The notes beneath the pieces are model-generated. The model was not told the origin of the DNA. It worked only from the letters and a program-made list of their open reading frames with translations, and did not search any database. A stretch of 64,000 nucleotides of DNA from DASTDH01 sp035601575 (GTDB taxonomy: Bacteria > Verrucomicrobiota > Verrucomicrobiia > Chthoniobacterales > JAFAMB01). Numbering within the stretch: the first letter of the stretch is position 1; every line of letters starts with the position of its first letter. A program made the position numbers and the translations under genes. Below, piece after piece: positions 26,640-35,558 of this stretch. The stretch covers positions 27,805 to 91,804 of the forward strand of contig DATNNZ010000556.1 in the NCBI GenBank assembly GCA_035601575.1, read 5' to 3'.

Positions 26640-28034
26640 CTACCGAAGAAAATAATCGACCGCATCGGTATAGGTATTGAATGGATCTGGCATCGAGAGG
26701 TAGTCTTGGCTCTCCAGAGCGATCGAGTCCCAATTGATGATATAAGGAAGATTTTTCCTCTGAAAGAAAGCTACCGCTCGGCCTCGGCCGGCGGCTCGCG
26801 TGTGAGCTGGCGGCGCCAACTTGGCTTCCGAACGGCGAACCGATGCATTGAATTCCCCGATCGTTTTGGCCGGCTTCAATGCAAAAAAGAGTCCTCGCTG
26901 CGGGTGTATGTTGTGGTACTCGAGGTCGATGCTTTGCAGCCAAGGATCCTGCCAGGAAAGCCCTTGGTCTTCGACGAACATGTTCAAGAGCCACTTTTTA
27001 GAGATCCAGTCGACCCCACCGATCAATAACTCAGGTTTCTCCTTCAGTGCATCCAGCGTGAACTGCCACATCTCCAAAATCCAGTCGGTCTCTTCATCCG
27101 AACCGCTCAGATAGCGCTGAGCGTGGGCGAGGAATTGATACTGGATATCAAGCGCATCCTGGGTGGAACCGTCATCCATCTCCACCACCCAATCTCCATC
27201 CGGACAACGGGATATTTCTCGCGTAGCCAGAACAGCATCTCGCAACGCGATTTGTTTTGGCAGCAGGTTTTCCTCCAGCAATGTCAGAATGCAGACGGTT
27301 GTGCCAATCTTAAGCGCGTTGGCAAATGGACTCATGTTCGAGTCCCCGATCAAAAGATGTAGTCGGCGGTACTTACGATAATCAGCCAGCGGTTCATCTC
27401 GCGCATTGATGATTGCTCGGTTGAACTGCACCCACTGATAGATGTCGTTGACGATATGATCTGCTCGCTGGCTAATCTGAAACGGAACGTTTCCCGGCCG
27501 ATCGGGGATTTCAAAGTCGAAGGCGAGCGGATTAGCGTGCCCCACCCGGCCGGAGCCGGTGAAGATCTGCCGTGTCGCCAAAAAACCAAGCAACGACGCA
27601 AGAATTTCCGGCGTGAATTGGGCCTCCCGCCGCATTAAGTAATTTTCGTGGCAGCCAAAAGTGGCACCGGTGTGGTGATCGATGTTGTTCTTTAAGAACG
27701 AGACCTTATCCTCGATCCCGAGTTCCTTGATCGCCTGATAAAGTAGAAGATCCCCGGCAATGTCGTAGGCGACCAAGTCGCGAACAGTGAGGCACTCCGG
27801 CGAGGAGTACTCTAGATGGCCCATATCTAGATAAAGGCGGCCACCATTCAAAAGAAAACCGCCGTTACCCGGCGGTTCTTCGTAATCTCGATAGTGCAGA
27901 TCGATAGCGCCAATCTGACACTTGCGGAAGAGATGATTTTTAATTTTTACCGGCCAAGCATCGGCTTGGCTCTGAGCTTGATCCTCAGAGATCAAACAAC
28001 CGTATTCAGTCTCGAGGCCAGCTACCCTGTTCAT
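26640..28034 (-). CDS. PafA/Dop family protein (Pup ligase or depupylase type)
   Basis: 464 residues, ATG start. Belongs to the glutamine-synthetase-like family of Pup ligase PafA and Pup deamidase/depupylase Dop. Seen: Mg-binding GLETEYG (about 5-11), catalytic Asp in NGGRLYLDMGHLEYSSPE, GCHENYL, FQISQRADHI, INARDEPLAD and RRLHLLIGDSNM. The spacing LDMGHLEY and TGSGRVG are Dop-like, while GCHENYL and GDSNM are closer to PafA; the Dop loop is short. No Pup, UBact, Mpa/ARC or proteasome gene is in this window. It sits downstream of the DUF6600 gene. Confidence 0.88.
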   Translation of the reverse strand: MNRVAGLETEYGCLISEDQAQSQADAWPVKIKNHLFRKCQIGAIDLHYRDYEEPPGNGGFLLNGGRLYLDMGHLEYSSPECLTVRDLVAYDIAGDLLLYQAIKELGIEDKVSFLKNNIDHHTGATFGCHENYLMRREAQFTPEILASLLGFLATRQIFTGSGRVGHANPLAFDFEIPDRPGNVPFQISQRADHIVNDIYQWVQFNRAIINARDEPLADYRKYRRLHLLIGDSNMSPFANALKIGTTVCILTLLEENLLPKQIALRDAVLATREISRCPDGDWVVEMDDGSTQDALDIQYQFLAHAQRYLSGSDEETDWILEMWQFTLDALKEKPELLIGGVDWISKKWLLNMFVEDQGLSWQDPWLQSIDLEYHNIHPQRGLFFALKPAKTIGEFNASVRRSEAKLAPPAHTRAAGRGRAVAFFQRKNLPYIINWDSIALESQDYLSMPDPFNTYTDAVDYFLR

Positions 28035-28042
28035 GCTCCGGG

Positions 28043-28066
28043 AGCTTCGGGTGAAAACCCGAAGCT
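28043..28066 (-). promoter_or_regulatory. Perfect hairpin just before PafA/Dop start
   Basis: AGCTTCGGGT / ACCCGAAGCT with a 4-nt loop, 8 bp before the ATG and directly abutting GGAG. There is no T-run, so it is not a standard terminator of the upstream gene; it could control ribosome access or protect a processed transcript. Confidence 0.5.
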
Positions 28067-28104
28067 ATCAACCGGAACTTCGTTAGGCCTCAGCCATTTT
28101 CGCC

Positions 28105-29883
28105 TTACTTTTTCTTCTCGTCCTTCTTATTGCCGCCGCCCCCTCCGCCTTTGTTTCCACCACCACTTGGGTGAGAGGCACTGGCCGGAGGATGAGAGGC
28201 GCTAGCCGGAGGGTGATACGCCGCGGCTGGAGGATGAGAGGCGCTAGCCGGAGCATGATAAGTGCTGGCCGGAGGATGATAAGTGCTGGCCGGAGGATGA
28301 GAAGTGCTGGCCGAAGGATGATATGCTTTCGTAGTTGGATGATAAGTGCTGGCTGAATGATGGGTCGTTTCCCCCGTAGCAGCCTTCTTTAGCGTCTTCG
28401 GCTGAGTATTGCCGCCGCCTGCACCTTGGGCACCCTTGGAGGTGGACTTGTTGGACGTGCTCTTAAACGATTTTAATTGGCTTGATCCGGCGCCTGTGTT
28501 GCCAGCCACTCCAGTATTGCCGCCACCGGTACCTTTTGCGCCCTTTGTATTGGTGGCATTAGCCGTGCCCTTGAACGCCTTTGCATTGTTGGATCCGGCT
28601 CCGTTGGCAACCGCAGGATTGCCGCCCGTACCCTTTGCGCCCTTGGTGTTCGACGGGTTGGCGGTCTCTTTAAACGCCTTCAGATTATTGGATCCAACTC
28701 CCTTGTTGTTGGCGCCGCCGGCATTAGCGTTGTTTGGGTTCGCTAAGACCCCGTTTCCGGCTCCTTTGTTGCTCGCGATGGCGTTATTACCAACGCTACC
28801 AACGCCTTTGTTGCCGCCAGGAATATTGGCGCCAGTGGCCTTGTTTCCAATAATCGTTGGCTTTACCACTGAGTTAATGCTCTTGGGCAGGTTGGCGGGC
28901 GCTGGATTTTGCTGAGCGAATTTATTCTTTAGATTCTTCGCCTGGGTCGCATCTACGTTATTCCAACCCTTGTTTACCTTCGCAGCGGTCAGCGTTTTCG
29001 CGACGTTGGGCGGTTTGGTTGCAACCGGCTTGAGGGTCTGCTTTGGCCCAACTACGTTCAGTTGGTTGCCGTTCTTGGCCGTTTTGAATGCCCGCGGGTC
29101 GTTTTGCGCCATGTAATTGATGTTGTATTTCGTAACTTGTCGGTTCGTTTTCAGCGCGACCTGTTGAGCTTGCGGACCGTAATTGTTAATGACGTTGTTG
29201 TTGTTATAGATGTTCGTCACATTCCGCGTGCTATTGATGATAGTCACGTTTTGGCTATAAGGAGCAAATGCTCCGACATAGCTTTGACTGTACCAGGAGT
29301 GCCAGGGAATGAAGCTATACCAGCTCGGCCCAACCCCCCAGTAAGAGTCACACCATCCGCCGATACTGATTCCGACCGAGACGCTCCCGCATTCAGGAGG
29401 AAGAGGAGCCCAACCGCAATAATTATCTGAATCGCGCCAGGAAACCCAGGCTGGCGCCCATTCATGACCTGGCACCCAGACCCATCCTTCGCCATCAACG
29501 AGTACCCAGCGGCCGTAGTGGTAGGTTGCCCAGCCATGGCGTTCGTTGGAATCCCAGTACCAGCCGCGGTCGGTATCTTCCCAATGGCCGTCTGAGTAGG
29601 GGCGCCAATCGGAATTGTTGGTTGCGTCCGCCGGCTGAAAGACATAGCCGTAGGTGTCGTCGTAATACCATTGGCCATCGTCCGCCAGTTGATCGTAGAA
29701 GACGTCATAGCTGTCTTGGTCAGTCTGAGCGTCTTCTTGGAAAACGTGATGATTTTGTGAAATATGGGCCCCAGGCCGGAAAGGAATCTTTCCTCCCGTC
29801 GGGGGCGAGACAGGGTGGAGATTGCCAAAGGCGAGAGAGGTAGCACCCGCCAGGCAAAGTAGTGTTAGAGTAGGCTTGGTCAT
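28105..29883 (-). CDS. Exported DUF6600-like repeat protein
   Basis: 592 residues, ATG start, with a signal peptide ending near SLAFG. Residues about 57-160 are a Trp/Tyr-rich domain (DVFYDQLADDGQWYYDD, HGWATYHYGRWV, GWVWVPGHEW) typical of DUF6600. The rest is low complexity: an Asn-rich linker; three copies of a roughly 35-residue module (GSNN.KAFK..ANxxNTKGAKGTGG); then a YHPPAS/SHPPAS tail of about twelve units; and a Gly-rich, Lys-terminated end. It is probably a cell-surface or periplasmic structural protein; function unknown. It precedes the PafA/Dop gene on the same strand. Confidence 0.8.
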   Translation of the reverse strand: MTKPTLTLLCLAGATSLAFGNLHPVSPPTGGKIPFRPGAHISQNHHVFQEDAQTDQDSYDVFYDQLADDGQWYYDDTYGYVFQPADATNNSDWRPYSDGHWEDTDRGWYWDSNERHGWATYHYGRWVLVDGEGWVWVPGHEWAPAWVSWRDSDNYCGWAPLPPECGSVSVGISIGGWCDSYWGVGPSWYSFIPWHSWYSQSYVGAFAPYSQNVTIINSTRNVTNIYNNNNVINNYGPQAQQVALKTNRQVTKYNINYMAQNDPRAFKTAKNGNQLNVVGPKQTLKPVATKPPNVAKTLTAAKVNKGWNNVDATQAKNLKNKFAQQNPAPANLPKSINSVVKPTIIGNKATGANIPGGNKGVGSVGNNAIASNKGAGNGVLANPNNANAGGANNKGVGSNNLKAFKETANPSNTKGAKGTGGNPAVANGAGSNNAKAFKGTANATNTKGAKGTGGGNTGVAGNTGAGSSQLKSFKSTSNKSTSKGAQGAGGGNTQPKTLKKAATGETTHHSASTYHPTTKAYHPSASTSHPPASTYHPPASTYHAPASASHPPAAAYHPPASASHPPASASHPSGGGNKGGGGGGNKKDEKKK

Positions 29884-30063
29884 AACAGGTCGTCCTTTTT
29901 TGGACTAAGAATAACCCCTCTTTATTCAACCCATTAGCTAGGAGCTGGTTCCCCCTAAACGGCTTTCCGTCGCTCTTGAAAAGTTGTTATGAACCGTCCA
30001 AGGCCAGTCGCGGTAAGAAGAAAATTCAGTTGCGCCAACCAGTGGTAGAGGATCTTTTCTTCG

Positions 30064-31377
30064 ATGAGTGCTCCTGTTAGGGTCCGTTTTGCTCCGTCGC
30101 CAACCGGTTTTCTGCATGTGGGAGGAGCACGCACCGCTCTATTTAATTGGCTTTTCGCTCGGCATCATCGCGGTACCTTTGTGCTTCGCATTGAGGATAC
30201 CGACAAGAGTCGCGAATATGACCAAGCGGTGCGGGTGATTTATGACGGCTTGCAGTGGCTTGGATTGGAGTGGGACGAAGGGGCCGGAAAGGGTGGCCGG
30301 TTCGGACCCTATTTCCAGAGCGAACGCAACGCGATCTATGAACAATACCTGAAGCGACTCCAGGACAAGGGCTACGTATACGAGGATGCTGGAGCCCTCA
30401 GGTTTCGATCGGCGCGACGCCCGGTCGTGGTTGATGATGAGGTGTGCGGCCGCATCGAATTCGATCGCACTATGGAACCGGATATGACCATTCGCCGCCC
30501 TGATGGCTCTTGGATTTTTCATTTCGTGAACGTTGTCGATGATATCGAAATGCAAATCTCGCACGTGATTCGTGGTGAAGATCACCTGACGAATACGGCT
30601 AAGCATGTTGAGCTCTACCAAGCGTTGGGTGTGCAGCCACCTCATTTCGCTCATATCCCACTCATTCTAAACCAAGATGGATCGAAAATGAGTAAGCGCG
30701 ATGCGGGTGCGAGTGTGAGCGGCTATATGGAGCAAGGTTATGCACCCGAAGCAGTTCGTAACTATTTGTGTCTGCTCGGTTGGTCGCCGAAGGACAATCG
30801 CGAGAAGATCGATATCGATGAGGTCATTGATCTATTCGACCTCAAGAAGATCAATCGCCGGAACGCTGCTTTCGACCTGGATAAATGTTTCTGGCTCAAT
30901 GGCCAGTACGTGTCGCAGATGCCGCTGAGCCGCTTTCGCGAGCTGAGCGAGCCGTTCATTCGGGCGGCTCACCTTGCTACTAATGATCAGGACTATCTCC
31001 TCCGTGTATTAGAGATCATCAAAGAGAAGGTAAAGCTCTTCAAAGATGTTCCAGATTGGATCGGCTATTTCTTTAACGAGGACTACGAGTATGATCCGGC
31101 AGCGGTCGCAAAGACCTTCCGACCAGGAGCGATGCAAAGGCTTGACCAACTGGCGCAACGTTACCGTGCACTGGAAGCCTGGAGCGTAGAGCGGCTCGAA
31201 ACGGAACTGAAGGGGCTCGCGTCCGATCTAGGATGTAAAACCGGCGAGCTGATTCATCCAACCCGGCTCGCCATCAGCGGACGATCAGTCGGGCCAAGCC
31301 TGTATCATATGCTGGAAGTATTGGGCCGTGATCGAGTACTCACGCGATTGGAGAAGACTGTCGCACGTTTCTCCTAG
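30064..31377 (+). CDS. gltX: Glutamyl-tRNA synthetase
   Basis: 437 residues, ATG start. Class I synthetase charging tRNA-Glu. The HIGH-type motif is PSPTGFLHVGGARTALFNW and the KMSKS motif is SKMSKRDAG. LRIEDTDKSR and HVIRGEDHLTNTAKH are intact. It is about 30 residues shorter than the common length, mostly in the C-terminal anticodon-binding part, but has no interruption. A non-discriminating enzyme cannot be excluded. It begins its own transcription unit after the divergent DUF6600 gene. Confidence 0.94.
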   Translation: MSAPVRVRFAPSPTGFLHVGGARTALFNWLFARHHRGTFVLRIEDTDKSREYDQAVRVIYDGLQWLGLEWDEGAGKGGRFGPYFQSERNAIYEQYLKRLQDKGYVYEDAGALRFRSARRPVVVDDEVCGRIEFDRTMEPDMTIRRPDGSWIFHFVNVVDDIEMQISHVIRGEDHLTNTAKHVELYQALGVQPPHFAHIPLILNQDGSKMSKRDAGASVSGYMEQGYAPEAVRNYLCLLGWSPKDNREKIDIDEVIDLFDLKKINRRNAAFDLDKCFWLNGQYVSQMPLSRFRELSEPFIRAAHLATNDQDYLLRVLEIIKEKVKLFKDVPDWIGYFFNEDYEYDPAAVAKTFRPGAMQRLDQLAQRYRALEAWSVERLETELKGLASDLGCKTGELIHPTRLAISGRSVGPSLYHMLEVLGRDRVLTRLEKTVARFS

Positions 31378-31405
31378 TCCGCCGCGGCGGATTCTACTTG
31401 GAGCG

Positions 31406-31443
31406 GAGCTGAACGGTAGCTGTGCGATTGAAATGAAAGTCTC
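31406..31443 (+). repeat. Dispersed intergenic repeat, copy A
   Basis: About 38 bp beginning AGCTGAACGGTAGCT and ending in AAAGTC. It is repeated with small differences, inverted, at 35496-35533. It lies after gltX. Confidence 0.7.
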
Positions 31444-31493
31444 TTGTCCTTTAGACGGGCCGCTTGTCTCTCACCTCTCATTTAGTTTCACCC

Positions 31494-32408
31494 ATGCCAC
31501 TCAATTCCAAATCCGACGGGCTCCTTTGGACTATCGAGAACCTGCGCCATTCCGCCTCGGATCCTTTACCCGCGGACATTCGACTGGCGGTTCTCGGAGA
31601 TCCCGTCAGTCATTCGCTTTCACCGGAAATGCAGAATGCTGGACTCGCTGTGCGGGCCATACCATTTCGATATGCCCGGCTTTGGGTAAAGATTAGCCAG
31701 CTTGCTGAGGTCTTTTCGCTGCTGCGCGAACGCGAGTTTCTCGGTTGGAACCTGACTGTTCCGCACAAGGTCACGGCTCTGGGATTTGTCGACGTGGTTG
31801 ATCCGACTGCGGATCGAGTCGGCGCAATTAATACGGTAAGCAATCGATCCGGATCTTTGGTGGGGTTCAACACGGACGGAGTCGGACTAATTGCCGCACT
31901 TCGTGAATCCTTTTCCCTTGATTTTGAAAATAGTCGGATCGCTGTGCTAGGTGCGGGCGGTGGGGCTGGGATGACGGCAGCAATCTCTCTGAGGGATGAA
32001 AATCCGCGTCAACTGCTCCTCGCCAACCGAACATTGGCCAAGCTTGACCGATTGCGGGCCGCAATCGGCCAGGATGACACCGTTTCTTTTTGGTCTTGGG
32101 AAAAATTGGGCGAAGTATTCGCTCAGGCCGATTTGATCATCAATGCTTCTTCCGTTGGACTAGATGGACGTCCGCTCGATTGGGATTCGCATTGGTTAGA
32201 GCCCCGGCACCGCATATTCGATATGATGTATGGTTCGAAGCCGACGCCAGTAGTGAGCTGGGCAGTGGCCGCCGGAGCTTCCGCGATCGATGGCGCTTCA
32301 ATGCTTTTGCACCAAGGCACTGCGGCTTTCCGGCATTGGTTTGGGCCCCCAGTGCCAGACGCGGCAATGCGCCAGGCGCTCTTTCGGAATCTAGAATCTG
32401 GAATTTAG
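31494..32408 (+). CDS. aroE: Shikimate dehydrogenase
   Basis: 304 residues from the ATG at 31494; the frame extends to a non-ATG start at 31464. Reduces 3-dehydroshikimate to shikimate with NADPH. Motifs: GDPVSHSLSPEMQNA (substrate site, about 33-47), NLTVPHK with the catalytic Lys, the Rossmann GAGGGAG and the NRT basic patch for NADPH. The last residues (LESGI) and stop codon are encoded by a 7-bp repeat array, so the natural C-terminus may have been altered. Confidence 0.93.
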   Translation: MPLNSKSDGLLWTIENLRHSASDPLPADIRLAVLGDPVSHSLSPEMQNAGLAVRAIPFRYARLWVKISQLAEVFSLLREREFLGWNLTVPHKVTALGFVDVVDPTADRVGAINTVSNRSGSLVGFNTDGVGLIAALRESFSLDFENSRIAVLGAGGGAGMTAAISLRDENPRQLLLANRTLAKLDRLRAAIGQDDTVSFWSWEKLGEVFAQADLIINASSVGLDGRPLDWDSHWLEPRHRIFDMMYGSKPTPVVSWAVAAGASAIDGASMLLHQGTAAFRHWFGPPVPDAAMRQALFRNLESGI

Positions 32409-32449
32409 AGGGACCCGCAACTTGTAAGCCGTAACCCGTAACTGTACTC
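32387..32449 (+). repeat. Two abutting 7-bp-period arrays
   Basis: First array: GAATCTA, GAATCTG, GAATTTA, GAGGGAC. Second array: CCGCAAC, TTGTAAG, CCGTAAC, CCGTAAC, TGTACTC, in the same 7-bp register. The aroE TAG stop lies inside the first array. No inverted arm was identified here. Confidence 0.75.
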
Positions 32450-32515
32450 GAGTCCTCAAGCCGAGTTGTAGACAGCCGATTACTCGATAAACTAGGGCAT
32501 CAGTTTTTTGCATCT

Positions 32516-34213
32516 GTGATTGATACGCTGCTGAAGATCGCCAGAAACAGTCAATGTACCGACGTGACCGCCTGCCAAACGATTCTGGAAAGCGCGGCCG
32601 AAGCTCAACGTTCGTTGGTACGATCGGTCCTGGATTCCAAACTGGTCGATGAAACTCAGTTCTTGCATGGAATAAGCGATTGGCTCCAGATCCCTTGGTG
32701 GGACAAAGCGTTGACCTCCGTTCCGGGTCAGCTGCGCGAAAAGGTACCTGCCCGTTTAGCGCTCCGTTACCACGTCGTGCCGCTGCACCAGGAAAATAGC
32801 ACAATCTGGCTCGGTCTCTATGATCCGTTCGATTTGTTAGCGCGACAAACACTCGCCGCTTCGCTGCGAGAGAAGGTCCGATATCAGATGTCGACCCGCA
32901 CCCTGATCCTCCAAGCGTTGCGCCAGGGATATGGAATCGGAGCCGAGACTTTTGAAGCGATCTTGCAAGGCCGGACCGAGGAAGAGGCTAATCCCGAGCT
33001 TAAACAGGAGACCAACGTCCTTGATCTGGACGATTCGGAAGCTTCAGTCGTCAAATTCGTGAACCAGATCTTGCGTGAAGCGCTCGAGCAGCGCGCGACC
33101 GACATCCATGTCGAACCGCTGTCCAACGACTTGCGGATCCGCTACCGTATCGACGGGGTTTTGCATGAGGTCCCGGTGCCGGCGAATATCCGGTTGCTCC
33201 AAGCATCGGTCATTTCGCGGCTAAAAGTCATGGCGCATCTAGATATCGCCGAACGCCGTTTACCACAGGACGGACGTATCAATCTGGAGCTTTTAGGTCA
33301 ACCGATCGATGTGCGGGTCGTTACGATCCCGTCGGTAGTGGGCGAAAGCGTTAGCCTGCGACTCTTGGGCCAGGAGCGATTTACGTTCGATCGTCTTGGT
33401 TTGGACAAACCTTCTCGGCAACGCATCGAGCATTTGCTTACACTTCCAAACGGAATCGTTTTGGTCACCGGCCCAACCGGCTGCGGCAAATCAACTTCTC
33501 TCTATACGTTTCTCTCCAGCTTAAATACTAATGAGCGCCGGATTGTTACGATTGAAGAGCCGGTCGAACATCAAATACCCGGAGTGATCCAGATTGCCGT
33601 CAAACCTGAGATAGATCTGACCTTCGCGAACGGGCTGCGCAGCATTCTACGGGGGGATCCAAACGTAATCATGGTTGGCGAGATGCGAGATCGGGAAACG
33701 GCGGAAATAGCGATCCGCGGCGCGCTCACTGGCCATTTGGTATTCAGCACACTACATACCAACGATGCGATTGGCGGAATCACTCGATTGTTTGATATGG
33801 GGGTGGAACCTTTCCTGGTCGCAAACTCGGTTCGCGCATTTATCGCCCAGCGTTTGGTTAGAGTCCTGTGCCCGCACTGTAAGAAGCGGGCAGAATATTC
33901 CGCTGGATATCTAAAGAGAATCGGATTCCCGCTCGAATCGGCTGGAAGCGTCCAGGCCGCGGTCGGCTGTGAAGCGTGCCGAGCCACCGGATACCAAGGA
34001 CGAGCTGCCATCTATGAGATTTGTTTGGTCTCCGCTCGGTTGCAGGACCTCATCACCCAAAGCAAGGCCGCTTCGATCTTGCGAACCGTGGCGGTGGAAG
34101 AGGGTATGGTGCCCCTCCGGCAATATGGGTGGAGCAAAGTGATCGCCGGCTTCACCACCATTGAAGAGGTTGTGCGAGTTACAGCGCAGGATCTGGAGAT
34201 GGCGGACGAGTAG
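32516..34213 (+). CDS. gspE: Type II secretion / type IV pilus assembly ATPase
   Basis: 565 residues, GTG start, no clear Shine-Dalgarno sequence. An MshEN-like N-terminal region (1-150) precedes the GspE/PilB ATPase core: Walker A GPTGCGKST (about 320), Asp box TIEEPVEHQIPG, Walker B NVIMVGEMRD (Met where Ile is usual) and the His box HLVFSTLHTNDA. The Zn-binding element is reduced to CPHCKKR and CEAC. It powers pseudopilus or pilus assembly at the inner membrane. The gspF-type gene follows after 4 bp; no pilin or secretin gene is nearby. Confidence 0.9.
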   Translation: MIDTLLKIARNSQCTDVTACQTILESAAEAQRSLVRSVLDSKLVDETQFLHGISDWLQIPWWDKALTSVPGQLREKVPARLALRYHVVPLHQENSTIWLGLYDPFDLLARQTLAASLREKVRYQMSTRTLILQALRQGYGIGAETFEAILQGRTEEEANPELKQETNVLDLDDSEASVVKFVNQILREALEQRATDIHVEPLSNDLRIRYRIDGVLHEVPVPANIRLLQASVISRLKVMAHLDIAERRLPQDGRINLELLGQPIDVRVVTIPSVVGESVSLRLLGQERFTFDRLGLDKPSRQRIEHLLTLPNGIVLVTGPTGCGKSTSLYTFLSSLNTNERRIVTIEEPVEHQIPGVIQIAVKPEIDLTFANGLRSILRGDPNVIMVGEMRDRETAEIAIRGALTGHLVFSTLHTNDAIGGITRLFDMGVEPFLVANSVRAFIAQRLVRVLCPHCKKRAEYSAGYLKRIGFPLESAGSVQAAVGCEACRATGYQGRAAIYEICLVSARLQDLITQSKAASILRTVAVEEGMVPLRQYGWSKVIAGFTTIEEVVRVTAQDLEMADE

Positions 34214-34217
34214 ACCG

Positions 34218-35450
34218 ATGCCAAATTTTCTTTATGAGGCCGTGAGCCGAGCCGGAGAACGGGTGCGCGGAGAGTTGGTCGCGCAGAGCCGAGCCGAGGC
34301 CTTTCTTAAGCTCGATCGGGATCGGTTACAACCGATTAAGATCCTGGAGAAGGATGGCGCAACCAGCAGCGCTCGGCTGGTCGAGCACCCAACACCGCTG
34401 ACAAAAGTTCGCCTCTCTCGCGGGCAGGTTATCCTTTTTACCGAAGAACTGAGCGATCTACTCGATGCGGGTCTACAGATTGAGCAGGCCCTGCGGGTCA
34501 TGGAGGCCCGCAAGGAGTTGTCAAAGATCAAACAGATTGCTACCGTCCTTCGGCAGAGGGTGCGAGAGGGAAGCAGCCTTTCCAGCGCGTTAAACCTGGT
34601 TTCCTCCAGCTTCGGAGATCTTTACTGCAATTTGGTTTCGGCCGGCGAAATCAGTGGTTCGCTACCCCAGTTGTTGAAGCGGCAGGCGGCTTTTTTGGTG
34701 ACCATCGATGATCTCCAAAAAAAAGTCGTAGCCGCACTCATTTATCCGGCGATGATTTTTTTCTTGGGTCTTGGGCTCATCTTTTTGTTCATGACTTACC
34801 TGGTGCCTCAGATGACGGTGCTGTTTGAAAAGACCGGCAAAAATGTTCCTTTTCTGACCAAGCTCCTCATCGATGTGAGCGCCTTCTTTTCGCACTATTG
34901 GTGGGCTATTCTCGCCGCCATGTTGTTGGCGAGTTTCGGTTTTCGGCAGTTTATCCGGCATCCTCGCGGCAAGAAATGGTGGCACCGGGTGCAGTTAAAA
35001 ATTCCAGTGGTCGGGGCAGTGCTTAGGGGCCGATTTTATGCGCAATTTGCTCAGACCTTAGCAAATCTGCTTGCTAACGGCCTTCCATTGTTAAATGCGC
35101 TGCAGCTAATGCGAGGTGCCACCCTCAACGAGCATTGGCGCCGCGGGTTGAGCGAGGTGACCGATTATGTGGGCCAAGGGGGCGCTTTCTCCCGCGGACT
35201 TCAGCGACTCACGGATTTTCCTTCGCTCTTTATCGATATGGTAGCCGTCGGCGAGCAAACCGGAGATTTGGCGAAAGCCTTGGATAAGGTCGGTAAGAAA
35301 TATGACAAAGAACTCAACCTCCAGATTCAAAGGCTCACCGCAATGGTCCAACCGGTTATCATTTTGGTCATGGCCGGAATGGTCGGCGTAATTGCTTATT
35401 CGATCATTAACGGCATTTTTGACGCCGTTTCTGGGTTGCAGACTCGATAG
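34218..35450 (+). CDS. gspF: Type II secretion / pilus inner-membrane platform protein
   Basis: 410 residues from the ATG at 34218, 4 bp after the ATPase stop. GspF/PilC family: N-terminal PNFLYEAVSRAGERVRGEL, two T2SSF domains (about 65-190 and 270-395) and three membrane helices (about 168-195, 218-240, 375-400). LSDLLDAGLQIEQAL and LANLLANGLPLLNALQLM are the duplicated family signatures. It recruits the ATPase to the inner membrane. Co-transcribed with gspE. Confidence 0.92.
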   Translation: MPNFLYEAVSRAGERVRGELVAQSRAEAFLKLDRDRLQPIKILEKDGATSSARLVEHPTPLTKVRLSRGQVILFTEELSDLLDAGLQIEQALRVMEARKELSKIKQIATVLRQRVREGSSLSSALNLVSSSFGDLYCNLVSAGEISGSLPQLLKRQAAFLVTIDDLQKKVVAALIYPAMIFFLGLGLIFLFMTYLVPQMTVLFEKTGKNVPFLTKLLIDVSAFFSHYWWAILAAMLLASFGFRQFIRHPRGKKWWHRVQLKIPVVGAVLRGRFYAQFAQTLANLLANGLPLLNALQLMRGATLNEHWRRGLSEVTDYVGQGGAFSRGLQRLTDFPSLFIDMVAVGEQTGDLAKALDKVGKKYDKELNLQIQRLTAMVQPVIILVMAGMVGVIAYSIINGIFDAVSGLQTR

Positions 35451-35495
35451 TGACCCGTGGGACCTGAAATTGAGTAGCCGGTCGAAAGGTGGCGG

Positions 35496-35533
35496 AGACT
35501 TTCCATTTCAAATTCGCAAGCTACCGTTCAGCT
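35496..35533 (-). repeat. Dispersed intergenic repeat, copy B (inverted)
   Basis: Minus-strand copy of the element at 31406-31443; both contain AGCTGAACGGTAGCT followed by a TTGAAATG-like block. It lies between gspF and the HAD phosphatase. Confidence 0.7.
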
Positions 35534-35558
35534 TTGCACACAATCCGACAGGTTGCTG

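Noticed and set aside
26441..26665. Possible Pup/UBact-like small protein (74 codons, with RRGGSG)
   Set aside because: It overlaps the end of the PafA/Dop gene, lacks a Gln/Glu C-terminus of the Pup type and has no helical modifier pattern. A neighbouring frame reading PGGADQDTG is interrupted by stop codons.
29244..29846. 200-codon frame on the minus strand
   Set aside because: Alternative frame of the Trp/Tyr-rich DUF6600 region; low complexity only.
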